DNA of 21,841 bases from Candidatus Schekmanbacteria bacterium (GTDB lineage: Bacteria > Schekmanbacteria > GWA2-38-11 > J061). Below, one piece after another: positions 1-8,151 of the stretch; the first letter of the stretch is position 1; every line of letters begins with the position of its first letter. Made by a program: the position numbers and the translations under genes. The notes beneath the pieces were generated by a model, which did no database searches, was not told the DNA's origin, and was given only the letters and a program-made list of their open reading frames with translations. Location: positions 1 to 21,841 of the forward strand of contig RFHX01000188.1 of NCBI GenBank assembly GCA_003695725.1. Reading direction: 5' to 3'.

Positions 1-378
1 GCTTTCGAAGCAAATAAAAAGTGTTCAATTTTCCGACAAAACAAGTCATCATTGATAATATTAGTAAACACATTGAATTTTAATGAAATTTATTTACCTC
101 ATCATTTCTGATTTCAAGATCTTCATACCCCATTATGTAAAGCATCATAGATTTAAAAATCTCGTGTAGATATCCATTAAAATGATATTGAAAGCAATAG
201 TAAGGAATGTCTGGATACATCAATGAAGTCGTAAAAGAACATTTTTATGCCTCAGAGGATGAGATTTCTTGAAATCGGAAAATAACAGCTTTAATAGAAG
301 TCGATATGTCAACAACCCCTCAAAATGGGTCATTACAAAAGAGGCTTCACTGAATGAACTATAATAAAAAGATAAAAT
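1..378. other. Gene-poor stretch downstream of tsaD
   Basis: I see no confident gene, RNA or repeat here. On the minus strand a frame is open from about 244 down to a TAA at 80-82. From an ATG at 220 it would give 46 residues, beginning MYPDIPYYCF and ending DEVNKFH. It has no ribosome binding site, and an in-frame TAA at 245-247 cuts it off upstream, so at best it is the tail of a decayed gene. A 28-residue plus-strand frame from the ATG at 84 looks equally protein-like, which shows that base composition alone can produce such frames. No clear terminator hairpin follows tsaD; ACCC/GGGT near 315-330 is only a 4-bp stem with no T-run. Confidence 0.4.
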
Positions 379-1416
379 CTATAATCGTGCTCTTGGCTCG
401 GCATTTAGTGAGAGTGTTGCGCCAACCCCTTCTCTCTTGAATTTATAATAACCTGCTATCCCAACCATTGCGGCATTGTCGATGCAGTAAGATGCATTTG
501 GTATATAGAGCTTCATACCTTCTCTTTTGCACTCATCGTACATTTTCTGCCTCAATGCGCTGTTGCATGCAACACCTCCTGCAATAGTGACAACTTTACA
601 ATTGTAATGTTTTGCAGCAGATAATGTCTTTTCAACAAGAACATCAACTACCGATTCTTGAAAAGCGCGTGCCACATCGGCTTTGAATTGCTTTGACATC
701 TCTTCTGATAGAATTATCTGTCTGCGCTTATCATAGAAACCTTTATCCTTCAAATAAGTAAGCACAGCTGTCTTCACTCCGCTGAAGCTAAAACAAAGTT
801 TCTTGCCCCGCACTACTGCTTTTGGAAATTTTATCTTACCCATCTCTCCTTCTTTGGCAATCTTATCTATTACAGGACCGCCCGGATAACCGAGGCCAAG
901 CATCTTTGCCACTTTGTCGAAAGCTTCGCCTGCCGCATCATCAACCGTATAACCGAGCAATTTGTATTCCCCAATCGCCTTTACAAGATAAATATTCGTA
1001 TGACCTCCGGAGACAACAAGGGTAATGTATGGAAACTCAACCTTTCCATGCTCGATTATACTTGAAAGCAAATGTCCTTCAAGATGATTGACGGCAATCA
1101 GTGGCACATTCAAAGCATAGGCAAGGGCTTTTGCAAAAGACACTCCTACAAGCAGCGACCCGACAAGTCCGGGACCATAGGTAACTGCCACTGCATTTAT
1201 CGAGGAAATGTCAGTATCCGCATCTGAAAGAGCTTTTTCTGTGACTGGATAAATAGATTCAATATGAGCTCTTGAAGCAAGCTCAGGGACAACACCGCCA
1301 TATTTGGAATGAATTTCAATTTGCGAAGCAACGACATTCGAAAGAACCTTGCGGCCGTCTTTTACAACTGCAGCTGCAGTTTCATCACAGGAACTTTCTA
1401 TTGCAAGAATCAGCAT
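379..1416 (-). CDS. tsaD: tRNA N6-adenosine threonylcarbamoyltransferase TsaD
   Basis: TsaD transfers the threonylcarbamoyl group from threonylcarbamoyl-AMP to A37 of ANN-decoding tRNAs, working in the cytoplasm with TsaB and TsaE; it is near-universal. The 345-residue product has the usual family length. It starts with the typical MLILAIESSCDET, carries the metal-binding histidines in HLEGH at residues 111-115, the GGHT motif around 137, and the late metal-ligand region SYCIDNAA near the C-terminus. The ATG lies inside the end of the upstream kinase gene (7-nt overlap), preceded by GGAG and AGGGTGGA sequence that can serve as ribosome binding site. The overlap suggests co-transcription and translational coupling with the kinase. 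No tsaB or tsaE is in the window. Identification is near certain. Confidence 0.97.
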   Translation of the reverse strand: MLILAIESSCDETAAAVVKDGRKVLSNVVASQIEIHSKYGGVVPELASRAHIESIYPVTEKALSDADTDISSINAVAVTYGPGLVGSLLVGVSFAKALAYALNVPLIAVNHLEGHLLSSIIEHGKVEFPYITLVVSGGHTNIYLVKAIGEYKLLGYTVDDAAGEAFDKVAKMLGLGYPGGPVIDKIAKEGEMGKIKFPKAVVRGKKLCFSFSGVKTAVLTYLKDKGFYDKRRQIILSEEMSKQFKADVARAFQESVVDVLVEKTLSAAKHYNCKVVTIAGGVACNSALRQKMYDECKREGMKLYIPNASYCIDNAAMVGIAGYYKFKREGVGATLSLNAEPRARL

Positions 1417-2480
1417 TCCACCCTAACTCCTTCATCTATTTCAATTTTTGAAGCTTCGCCTCCCTTTTTCTTAATTGCTTCTATTACCTCATTCTCCTTC
1501 TTTGGGCAATACACTATGAAGCATCCGCCCCCACCTGAGCCGTTGACTTTGGCTCCCTTTGCTCCTACACTCAAAGCCGCATCGATCATATCATTTATTT
1601 GTGGAGTAGAAACTGACAGATTGTCGCGAAGAATTTGATGATGCCTGTTAAAAAGCTCACCTATCCTATCTTCATCGACACTGTCTTTTTCCACTTCATC
1701 AAGAGCTTCAGAAGTCAGATCCCTTATCTTCAGAGCGCCTGCAAATATTCTATATGACTCCCTGTCCAGCTTTTCCTCATATGAATCTGCTATATCTGAG
1801 GAGGCAGTCAAGATGTCAATATCAGGCAAATCCTTCTTGATCATATCCACTGCGCCAAAAAATCCTTTCTTTATTCTTGATAAAACTCCAATGGTATCTT
1901 TTTGAACAAGACTGTCGCCCAAGACAAAACCATTCAATTTATTCTTTAACTTCCTATATTTCACATCACCTGAAAAATCCATAAAAAGCATACCCCCAAT
2001 GGCGGCACAAAGATGGTCCTGCATACCTCCGGGTTCGTTGAATGCTTCAACTTCAGCTTTAAATGCAAGCTTTGCAATATCAAAGGAGGAATAATTTTCT
2101 TTTTCTCCTGAAATTGCAAGAAGAAAGGCTATCCATGCTACTACCATTGCAGAGGAACTCGAAACGCCCTTCTTAATTGGAATCGTGCTTTCAATCTTGC
2201 AATCAAACCCTTGTGGAAATTGAACTCCCATTGACTTCAACAGATTAAAAGCGCTTCTCAAATAATCGCGATTGTTCTTCAAAGTATTGAGATTATCCAA
2301 ATCAATTTTTTCAAAAGAAGTTATATCGGGTAAATCTATACTGAGAGACCGCCCCACTACTGCGTTGCCTGAAATTTTTATTCTTCTATTTATTGCCGCA
2401 GAGATTACATTGAATCCAAGATAATCCTGATGTTCACCAAAAAGGCAAATACGTCCCGGCGCAGAAACAGTCAAAGTCAT
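1410..2480 (-). CDS. GHMP-family sugar kinase (galactokinase/mevalonate-kinase-like)
   Basis: This is an ATP-dependent kinase of the GHMP superfamily, probably phosphorylating a sugar or sugar acid in the cytoplasm. All three family motifs are visible. An N-terminal substrate motif APGRICLFGEHQDY lies at about residues 7-20, the ATP-binding glycine/serine loop GVSSSSA at about 105-111, and the C-terminal GSGGGGC loop at about 314-320. GEHQDY resembles the galactokinase GEHTDY signature, but the protein is somewhat shorter than typical galactokinases, so galactokinase, a heptose or fucose kinase, or a uronic-acid kinase are all possible. I chose the ATG at 2480 because it gives the family-typical MTLTVSAPGR start and has GGAAGAAG in front. 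An in-frame ATG at 2495 adds five residues and has no ribosome binding site. It overlaps tsaD by 7 nt. Family certain, substrate unknown. Confidence 0.9.
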   Translation of the reverse strand: MTLTVSAPGRICLFGEHQDYLGFNVISAAINRRIKISGNAVVGRSLSIDLPDITSFEKIDLDNLNTLKNNRDYLRSAFNLLKSMGVQFPQGFDCKIESTIPIKKGVSSSSAMVVAWIAFLLAISGEKENYSSFDIAKLAFKAEVEAFNEPGGMQDHLCAAIGGMLFMDFSGDVKYRKLKNKLNGFVLGDSLVQKDTIGVLSRIKKGFFGAVDMIKKDLPDIDILTASSDIADSYEEKLDRESYRIFAGALKIRDLTSEALDEVEKDSVDEDRIGELFNRHHQILRDNLSVSTPQINDMIDAALSVGAKGAKVNGSGGGGCFIVYCPKKENEVIEAIKKKGGEASKIEIDEGVRVEC

Positions 2481-2630
2481 TATATCTTCTTCCATTGTTA
2501 CATCATTTCTTGTTAAACTGATTCATATTGAGAGGATTTAACATAAAAAAACTCTTACCTTCAATAAAGTTTTTGATTTCCTCATGTATTCTCATTTCAA
2601 TCATTATTTCTACAAAACAAAGCATTTAAA

Positions 2631-2659
2631 TTGACTAAAAAAAACATCTGAATTACAAT
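2631..2659 (+). promoter_or_regulatory. Sigma-70-type promoter of the aminotransferase-receiver operon
   Basis: TTGACT (2631-2636) and TACAAT (2654-2659) are separated by exactly 17 bp, a near-consensus housekeeping promoter. Transcription would begin near 2666, giving a leader of about 70 nt before the aminotransferase start at 2739. It sits in the divergent intergenic region shared with the minus-strand kinase gene. Confidence 0.75.
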
Positions 2660-2725
2660 GCAGACAATAAAATCATAGTTTCATAGACATAGAGTGCATA
2701 GAAATAAAAAAAAGAGAAAGTTGAA

Positions 2726-2733
2726 AAGGAGAT
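2726..2733 (+). promoter_or_regulatory. Ribosome binding site that fixes the aminotransferase start
   Basis: AAGGAGAT ends about 6 nt before the ATG at 2739. It marks that ATG, rather than the in-frame ATG at 2694, as the true start; the upstream extension would add a lysine/arginine-rich 15-residue tail foreign to the family. Confidence 0.8.
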
Positions 2734-2738
2734 TGAAA

Positions 2739-3932
2739 ATGGAACTTAGTGAAAGAGCAAAAGCCCTCAAGCCATCGCCAACTTTATCAATTACAGCGCT
2801 TGCAAATAAGCTGAAAGCCGAAGGCAAAGATGTCATAGGATTTGGCGCAGGACAGCCTGATTTTGATACGCCTGACAACATAAAAGAAGCGGCAAAAAGA
2901 GCAATAGATAATGGTTTCACTAAATACACTCCTTCTGCTGGAATCAATGAATTGAAAGACGCAATCATCGAAAAATTCAAATCAGAAAACGGACTCGAAT
3001 ATAAAAGAAGTGAGATTGTAGTTTCTTCAGGGGCTAAGGATTTTCTCTTCAATCTTGCAATGGTCTTACTGAATCCCGGCGATGAAGTTATCATCCCTTC
3101 TCCCTATTGGGTATCATACCCTGACCAAGTGGAAATCGCAGGAGGCAAACCTGTAATCGTAGAGACAAAGGAAGAAGACGGATTCTGCCTCAAAGCAGAT
3201 GCTCTGCGGGAAAAAATAACTGAAAGGACAAAAGCTCTTATCTTAAACAGCCCGTCGAATCCAACAGGCGGTGCATATGAAGTAAAAGATCTCGAAGAAA
3301 TTGCAGAAGTTGTTCTTGAAAAAGGAATTCTTGTAATTTCCGATGAAATTTACGAACGCCTTGTTTATGACGGTTACAAACATACAAGTATTGCATCGCT
3401 ATCCAATGAAATGAAGAAAAATACAATCGTCGTAAACGGCGTATCAAAAACCTATTCAATGACAGGATGGAGAATAGGATATGGCGCCGGCAATGAAGAA
3501 ATAATGTCGGCTATCACTAAACTTCAAAGCCAGTCGATTTCAAACCCTGTATCAATCTCTCAAATGGCTAGCATTGAAGCAATCACAGGAGACCAATCGG
3601 CAGTTGAGAAAATGCGCCTTGCATTTGATGAAAGACGCAAGTTTGTCGTCTCGAAACTCAATTCAATAGAAGGAGTCAAATGTTTCAATCCAAAAGGCGC
3701 TTTCTATTGTTTCCCAAACTTTTCAGGAATTTATGGAAAAAGCTTTGAAGGAAAAGCCATCAATTCCTCGAATGACCTCACAGAAACGCTCCTTAGCAGT
3801 TTCAATGTAGCGGCTGTACCGGGTGCAGCGTTCGGAAGCGACAATAATATCAGAATTTCCTATGCAACAGGGATGGAAATGCTCGAGAAGGGACTAAAGA
3901 GAATTGAAGATTTTGTTTCTGCCCTAAAATAA
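2739..3932 (+). CDS. PLP-dependent aspartate-type aminotransferase (class I)
   Basis: This fold-type I aminotransferase most likely interconverts aspartate/2-oxoglutarate with oxaloacetate/glutamate, or acts on related amino acids, in the cytoplasm. From the ATG at 2739 it has 397 residues, the family's usual length. Visible signatures are the start SERAKALKPSPTL typical of the bacterial subgroup I-gamma enzymes, the NPTG motif at 174-177, SDEIY at 201-205 (Asp for the pyridine nitrogen, Tyr for O3'), and the Schiff-base lysine K237 in VSKTYSMTGWRIGYG. An arginine that can bind the substrate carboxylate lies in the C-terminal NIRISY. It is preceded by a strong promoter and ribosome binding site and followed after 12 nt by a receiver gene, so the two are probably one operon. 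Substrate choice (aspartate, prephenate or another) cannot be decided from sequence alone. Confidence 0.93.
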   Translation: MELSERAKALKPSPTLSITALANKLKAEGKDVIGFGAGQPDFDTPDNIKEAAKRAIDNGFTKYTPSAGINELKDAIIEKFKSENGLEYKRSEIVVSSGAKDFLFNLAMVLLNPGDEVIIPSPYWVSYPDQVEIAGGKPVIVETKEEDGFCLKADALREKITERTKALILNSPSNPTGGAYEVKDLEEIAEVVLEKGILVISDEIYERLVYDGYKHTSIASLSNEMKKNTIVVNGVSKTYSMTGWRIGYGAGNEEIMSAITKLQSQSISNPVSISQMASIEAITGDQSAVEKMRLAFDERRKFVVSKLNSIEGVKCFNPKGAFYCFPNFSGIYGKSFEGKAINSSNDLTETLLSSFNVAAVPGAAFGSDNNIRISYATGMEMLEKGLKRIEDFVSALK

Positions 3933-3944
3933 AGGGATAGGAAT

Positions 3945-4349
3945 ATGAAAGATGATGACGATGGAAAGATTTCTGTGCTTGTAATAGAAGACGATGAGGT
4001 TTTCAAGCAATTTCTGAAAAAATTTCTGAAAGAAAAGGGAATGAATGTCTCTCTTGCCTCGAATGGTTTGGAAGGATTGGCAAAAATCGAGAAACAACAT
4101 TTTGATCTCATCATAACCGACCTTAAAATGCCAAAAATGAATGGAATGGATTTTTTGAAAGAATTAAAAAACAAAAAAGGCAATGATGTAGCAGTCATTG
4201 TTTTAACCGCTTATGGTGAAATGGACAACTATGTGCAGGCAATAGACTGGGGAGTTTATGAATTTCTACACAAGCCTGTTGATGTCGAAGTCCTCTCTGA
4301 AATAATAGAAAAAGCCGTCAGCGAAAGAAATATAAGAAAAAACCAATAA
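3945..4349 (+). CDS. Stand-alone response-regulator receiver protein (CheY-like)
   Basis: This 134-residue protein is a single phosphoacceptor receiver domain with no output domain. The acidic pocket E15-D16-D17, the phosphoacceptor D59 in TDLKMPKMNG, T88 in LTAYG and K110 in HKPVD are all present, so phosphorylation should be possible. A short acidic N-terminus (MKDDDDG) precedes the domain. GGGATAGGAAT supplies a plausible ribosome binding site, and the gene starts 12 nt after the aminotransferase stop, which implies co-transcription. No histidine kinase is in the window, so its partner and target are unknown. It may be a phosphorelay intermediate or act by protein-protein contact. Its stop is only 21 nt from the end of the convergent por operon. 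Confidence 0.93.
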   Translation: MKDDDDGKISVLVIEDDEVFKQFLKKFLKEKGMNVSLASNGLEGLAKIEKQHFDLIITDLKMPKMNGMDFLKELKNKKGNDVAVIVLTAYGEMDNYVQAIDWGVYEFLHKPVDVEVLSEIIEKAVSERNIRKNQ

Positions 4350-4370
4350 AAAATTCTTTCAATATCCAGT

Positions 4371-5255
4371 TCAAGATGCCAACCTCAGGAGACTTTCCCA
4401 CCTTTCGTCAACCATCTGCTGAATGGTGTCAACTTCTCTTTCGGTGAGATGGGCAAATCGTTTTTGCAGACTGAAGTAATCATTGACAGGAATCTCCTTT
4501 TCCGGCTTTCTGACTACATATTTTTCTCCATCATAAACCTCATAAAGAGGATGCATCTTCGACCAAGTTGCATAACGAGCAATCTTTATCGAATCTTCAG
4601 AGGAAGAGCGCCATCCGGGAGGACAGGGAGATAAAATATGGAAGAAGCGAAGGCCCCTCATAGTAGTTGCTTTCTTGAATTTGACATAAAGGTCTTCAGG
4701 ATAAGCGACATTTCCTGTTGCAGCATATGGAATTCGGTGTGCCGCCATAATCTGAATTATATCCTTCTTGGGCCTGTCCTTGTAATGTGTACCCGGTGTC
4801 GTTGTAGTCCATGCACCCAAAGGAGTTGATGAGCTTCTTTGGATTCCTGTATTCATATACGCTTCATTATCATAACAGACATAAATAATATCATCATTTC
4901 TTTCTGCCGCCCCTGACAATGCCTGAAGACCGATGTCGAAAGTACCTCCATCTCCTGCCAGAGCAACAACATTTACATCGTTTTTCTTCTGCATCTCAAG
5001 GGATGCTCTTATTCCTGCCGCTGTCGATGCGGCAGTTTCAAACGCCGTATGGATTACATTGACTTTAAGTGTAGAATAGGGATAAGGTCCCTGAATAACA
5101 GACCAACAACATGCAGGAATCACGATTATGGTTTTTTTGCCGAGGGCTTTCAACAGATACCTTCCAACAATCGGTGCACCACATCCCTGACAGGCATAAT
5201 GCCCCGGATGAAAAAATTCTTCAGAGGGAATTCTTACTTTTTTAGGTCGAGCCAT
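4371..5255 (-). CDS. porB: 2-oxoacid:ferredoxin oxidoreductase beta subunit (PorB-like)
   Basis: This TPP-binding subunit helps convert pyruvate (or a similar 2-oxoacid) plus CoA and oxidised ferredoxin to acyl-CoA, CO2 and reduced ferredoxin, reversibly, in the cytoplasm. The 294 residues show the cluster-binding CQGCG (C22, C25), further cysteines near C49/C50 and in LSPCPPGW, and the TPP/Mg motif from GDGG at 101 to the asparagine of CYDN at 130, followed by MNTGIQRS. The length and the RGLRFFHILSPCPPGW stretch fit the pyruvate/2-oxoisovalerate beta subunit. Its start overlaps the alpha-subunit gene by 22 nt. It is the last gene of the four-gene operon. Pyruvate is the likeliest substrate, but a branched-chain 2-oxoacid is not excluded. 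Confidence 0.93.
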   Translation of the reverse strand: MARPKKVRIPSEEFFHPGHYACQGCGAPIVGRYLLKALGKKTIIVIPACCWSVIQGPYPYSTLKVNVIHTAFETAASTAAGIRASLEMQKKNDVNVVALAGDGGTFDIGLQALSGAAERNDDIIYVCYDNEAYMNTGIQRSSSTPLGAWTTTTPGTHYKDRPKKDIIQIMAAHRIPYAATGNVAYPEDLYVKFKKATTMRGLRFFHILSPCPPGWRSSSEDSIKIARYATWSKMHPLYEVYDGEKYVVRKPEKEIPVNDYFSLQKRFAHLTEREVDTIQQMVDERWESLLRLAS

Positions 5256-6391
5256 ATTTCTTCACCTGCTTTTATCTTTTTGTTGGAAGCCATAATATCT
5301 ATGGCTTCATTCAATACGCCCAAATGGACATCTCTGCCGCCAAGTCCTACGATGAAGGGATAGATTTCAGGAATGTCTCCATTCCCAATTATATTTGCTC
5401 TCAAAGTCTGCGCAAATACGCCGCCATTTCCCGGAGAATAATTCCTATCTATTACACCTACCTTCCGTTTCCCTCTTATGGCATTTAAAATGTCTTCACG
5501 AGGGAAGGGATTGAAAAGGCGAAGTTTGATCAATCCTGCTTTGATTCCTTTTTTTCTATATTCGTCAATCACAATTCTTGCAGTGCTTGTAACAGTGCTC
5601 GATGTTATGAGACTTATCTCAGCATCTTCGTTCCTATACTCTTCAAGGGTGCCATAGACTCGTCCAAATTTTTTGCCAAATTCAGCTCCGCATTTATTCA
5701 CAACAGCAGGCACAGTATCCATCGATTCCTTAATCATATGTCTAAACTCCATATAGGCATCGGGATAAACTATGCTGTTGAAAGCATGCGGTTTCTTGAC
5801 ATCAATCTTGAATTTTGGCCTGAATTTTCTAAGGAAGCGGTCAACATCCGATTGCTCAGGAATATCCACTGCCTCATTTGTATGGGAAAGATAGAAGCCG
5901 TCAAAAACTACCATAAAGGGCAGATTTACCTTCTCGGCAATCCAATATGCCTGAATGATTGAATCAAGAACTTCCTGATTACTTTCACAATAGAGCTGAA
6001 TCCAACCGGTATCCCTTTGTGAAAGCGAATCTGTTTGGTCAGTCCAAATGCTCCATGGAGGACTGACAGAGCGGTTTACATTCGTCATAACAATAGGCAC
6101 TCTTGAGCCGGCTGCCCAATGCAGCATCTCATGCATTAGCAGCAAGCCCTGTGATGAAGTTGCAGTAAAAACTCTTGAACCACCAAGCGCCGCCCCTATA
6201 CAACATGCCATTGCAGAATGTTCAGATTCAACCTTCAGAAACTTCGCATCTATCTCTCCATCGGCACACATCTCCGAAATCAATTCAACTACTTGAGATT
6301 GAGGAGTAATGGGATATGCGGCTACTACGGAAACACGGGAAAGTTTCACACCAATTGAAACCGCATGATTTGCCATCAAAACTTTTCTCAA
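5234..6391 (-). CDS. porA: 2-oxoacid:ferredoxin oxidoreductase alpha subunit (PorA-like)
   Basis: This is the alpha subunit (385 residues) of the same enzyme; together with beta it forms the TPP site. It shows AAYPITPQS at about 24-32, SEHSAM near 56-61, the TSSQG loop at about 78-82, and the long pyruvate-enzyme block running from MTNVNRS through DTGWIQLYCES. These features point to a pyruvate-type alpha subunit. Translation appears to start at TTG 6391. That codon forms a TTGA overlap with the stop of the upstream flavoprotein gene and is preceded at ideal distance by GAGGAGGT, whereas the first in-frame ATG (5 codons later) has no such site. Alpha and beta overlap by 22 nt. All catalytic landmarks I can recognise are intact. 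Confidence 0.94.
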   Translation of the reverse strand: MRKVLMANHAVSIGVKLSRVSVVAAYPITPQSQVVELISEMCADGEIDAKFLKVESEHSAMACCIGAALGGSRVFTATSSQGLLLMHEMLHWAAGSRVPIVMTNVNRSVSPPWSIWTDQTDSLSQRDTGWIQLYCESNQEVLDSIIQAYWIAEKVNLPFMVVFDGFYLSHTNEAVDIPEQSDVDRFLRKFRPKFKIDVKKPHAFNSIVYPDAYMEFRHMIKESMDTVPAVVNKCGAEFGKKFGRVYGTLEEYRNEDAEISLITSSTVTSTARIVIDEYRKKGIKAGLIKLRLFNPFPREDILNAIRGKRKVGVIDRNYSPGNGGVFAQTLRANIIGNGDIPEIYPFIVGLGGRDVHLGVLNEAIDIMASNKKIKAGEEIWLDLKK

Positions 6392-8151
6392 GACTTTACC
6401 TCCTCAACCATTTCAATTACATTTCGGGGACATTCCGAATAACAGATTGAACACCCTTTGCAGTGATCATAGTCAATCTCATAGGTAAACCCCTTTCTCA
6501 CCCTCTTTAGGACAGAAATATCAGGGCAGAATTTATAGCAGTTATCACAATCAGTACATCTGCCGCAGTTAAAACACCTTTCAGCTTCCGCAATCGCCTC
6601 TCTTTTACTCAATGTTTGAACTACTTCAGAAAAATCTTTTTTTCTTTTTTCAACATCTGCTTTTCTTATCTGTGGCGGGTCAGCAGGCATAAAATAATCG
6701 ATATTGAGGTTTTGGTATTCGACAATTGTGCTCAATTTTTCAATTATCTCCTCTGAAGAATTCCCATAATTGGAAAATGAGATTCCTCCTTGCGCTCCAA
6801 TTCTTATCTTTTCATAATCGAGTGCAAAGCTTTTTCCATTTATCATAGAAATAACAGCCAAAGCCGCCCTTTTTCCCCCGGCAATAGCTTCAACTATACT
6901 TCTTGGACCTCCTGCAAAATCTCCGGCCGTAAAGACTCTTTCAATAGGAGTAATACAGCCATATCGCAGAGATGAGAAAAATGATTCCTCATCAACAAGA
7001 GGTTTCAAAATTGAAGAATCGATGTCTTCACCTATGGCAACTATGGCACAATCAAAATCCTCTTCGAAGGTATCGCCTTTAATAGGCACAGGTCTTCTTC
7101 TTCCGCTTGCATCAGGTTTTCCAAGTTTCATTCGCTGAAACCTGATACCCTCAAGTTTATTATCTTTACCCTTTAAAAAGGCATATGGCGCAACAAGAAA
7201 ATTGATGTCAACTCCCTCCTCGACGGCATCGGTTATTTCCTCCGGGAATGCCCCCATCTCGATTCGTGTCCTTCTATAAAACATCTTTACTTCACAACCT
7301 AACCTCAGCGCGCTTCTTGCCACATCGACTGCCGTGTTTCCACCTCCGATGACAGCCACTTTCCTACCCGGCGCTTTCATTCTTCCAAGACTAATGTCCT
7401 TTAAAAACTTACTGCCGTCGATTATTCCTTCTGCTTCTTCCCCTTCTATTCCAAGCTTTCTCGAAAAGGTGGCGCCTGCAGCAATTATGAGTGCATCAGA
7501 TTTATTAAGCAGTCCCTTGATGGAAAGATCTTTTCCAAGTCTTTTACCGCAAACAATATCAACAGCATTGTCTCTTATCCTTTCAATTTCCCAATCAAGG
7601 ATATCCTTAGGTAAGCGGTATGCCGGAATACCATAACGAAGAATTCCGCCCGGAGATTTAAAAGAATCATAAACAGTCACTGCTATATCATTTCTTGCAA
7701 GATGATAAGCCGCTGTCAATCCCGCCACTCCGGCTCCAATTACAGCTACTCTTCCCTTCTTTTTTCCCCCTTTTTTTACTATTCTTCTTTTCCTTCCATA
7801 CTTCTGAAAAGCCATATCTGAAACAAATCTTTCTATGGCATTTATTGAAAGCGGCTCGTCGAAAAAACCTCTATTGCATCCGCTTTCACAGGGATGGTAG
7901 CAAGCTCTTCCGCATACGGCAGGGAAGGGATTTTCTTCTCTGATTAGATTCCAGGCATCGATGTATTTGCGCTGTGAAACAAGAGACATTACTCCTTCGA
8001 TATTTTCTCCTGCCGGGCAGGATTCACGGCAAGGGGCAGTCTTCTCTTTATAAACAGGCCTGACATTTCTCCATGCACCTGTTATATTCCTTGCAACGGA
8101 TTCATTGCAAAGAGCAAGAAAGAATTTACTGTTTCGATTTTTTCTTTTCAT
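6388..8151 (-). CDS. GltD-like NAD(P)H flavoprotein fused to a 2[4Fe-4S] ferredoxin domain
   Basis: This 587-residue protein probably passes electrons between ferredoxin clusters of the 2-oxoacid oxidoreductase and NAD(P)H through FAD. The N-terminal region resembles the glutamate synthase small subunit, with iron-sulfur cysteines C41, C45, C80, C84, C88 and C92. The FAD loop GAGVAG lies at 139-144 and the pyridine-nucleotide loop GGGNTA at 269-274. A second FAD contact is seen in FTAGDFAGGP. The last ~60 residues are a double-cluster ferredoxin: C532, C535, C538, C542 followed by Pro, and C564, C567, C570, C574 followed by Pro, equivalent to the PorD delta subunit. Two further cysteines (C526, C529) precede these. 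The gene lies between gamma and alpha, overlapping them by 26 and 4 nt, so it replaces a separate delta subunit. True glutamate synthase is unlikely because no large subunit is present. Confidence 0.9.
   Translation of the reverse strand: MKRKNRNSKFFLALCNESVARNITGAWRNVRPVYKEKTAPCRESCPAGENIEGVMSLVSQRKYIDAWNLIREENPFPAVCGRACYHPCESGCNRGFFDEPLSINAIERFVSDMAFQKYGRKRRIVKKGGKKKGRVAVIGAGVAGLTAAYHLARNDIAVTVYDSFKSPGGILRYGIPAYRLPKDILDWEIERIRDNAVDIVCGKRLGKDLSIKGLLNKSDALIIAAGATFSRKLGIEGEEAEGIIDGSKFLKDISLGRMKAPGRKVAVIGGGNTAVDVARSALRLGCEVKMFYRRTRIEMGAFPEEITDAVEEGVDINFLVAPYAFLKGKDNKLEGIRFQRMKLGKPDASGRRRPVPIKGDTFEEDFDCAIVAIGEDIDSSILKPLVDEESFFSSLRYGCITPIERVFTAGDFAGGPRSIVEAIAGGKRAALAVISMINGKSFALDYEKIRIGAQGGISFSNYGNSSEEIIEKLSTIVEYQNLNIDYFMPADPPQIRKADVEKRKKDFSEVVQTLSKREAIAEAERCFNCGRCTDCDNCYKFCPDISVLKRVRKGFTYEIDYDHCKGCSICYSECPRNVIEMVEEVKS
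6398..6405 (-). promoter_or_regulatory. Strong ribosome binding site for the TTG start of porA
   Basis: On the minus strand GAGGAGGT lies about 6 nt before the TTG at 6391. It is one of the best Shine-Dalgarno matches in the window and it sits inside the end of the flavoprotein gene. It decides in favour of the TTG start and indicates strong re-initiation for the alpha subunit. Confidence 0.75.

Noticed and set aside
1099-1116. TGGCAC followed by AAAGCA, a weak sigma-54-like match
   Set aside because: It is inside tsaD on the opposite strand, lacks TTGC at -12 and has no gene to drive.
2503-2625. A 40-codon minus-strand frame (MLCFVEIMIEMRIHEEIKNF...) ending 7 nt before the longer GHMP kinase start
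   Set aside because: It has no ribosome binding site, matches no family I recognise and is short enough to arise by chance in AT-rich DNA. Its position just ahead of the kinase makes it worth remembering only if it is conserved.
6388-8151. Glutamate synthase small subunit (GltD) as the product name
   Set aside because: The N-terminal 450 residues resemble GltD, but the C-terminal 2[4Fe-4S] domain, the overlaps with por genes and the absence of a gltB-like gene argue for an electron-transfer subunit of the oxidoreductase.
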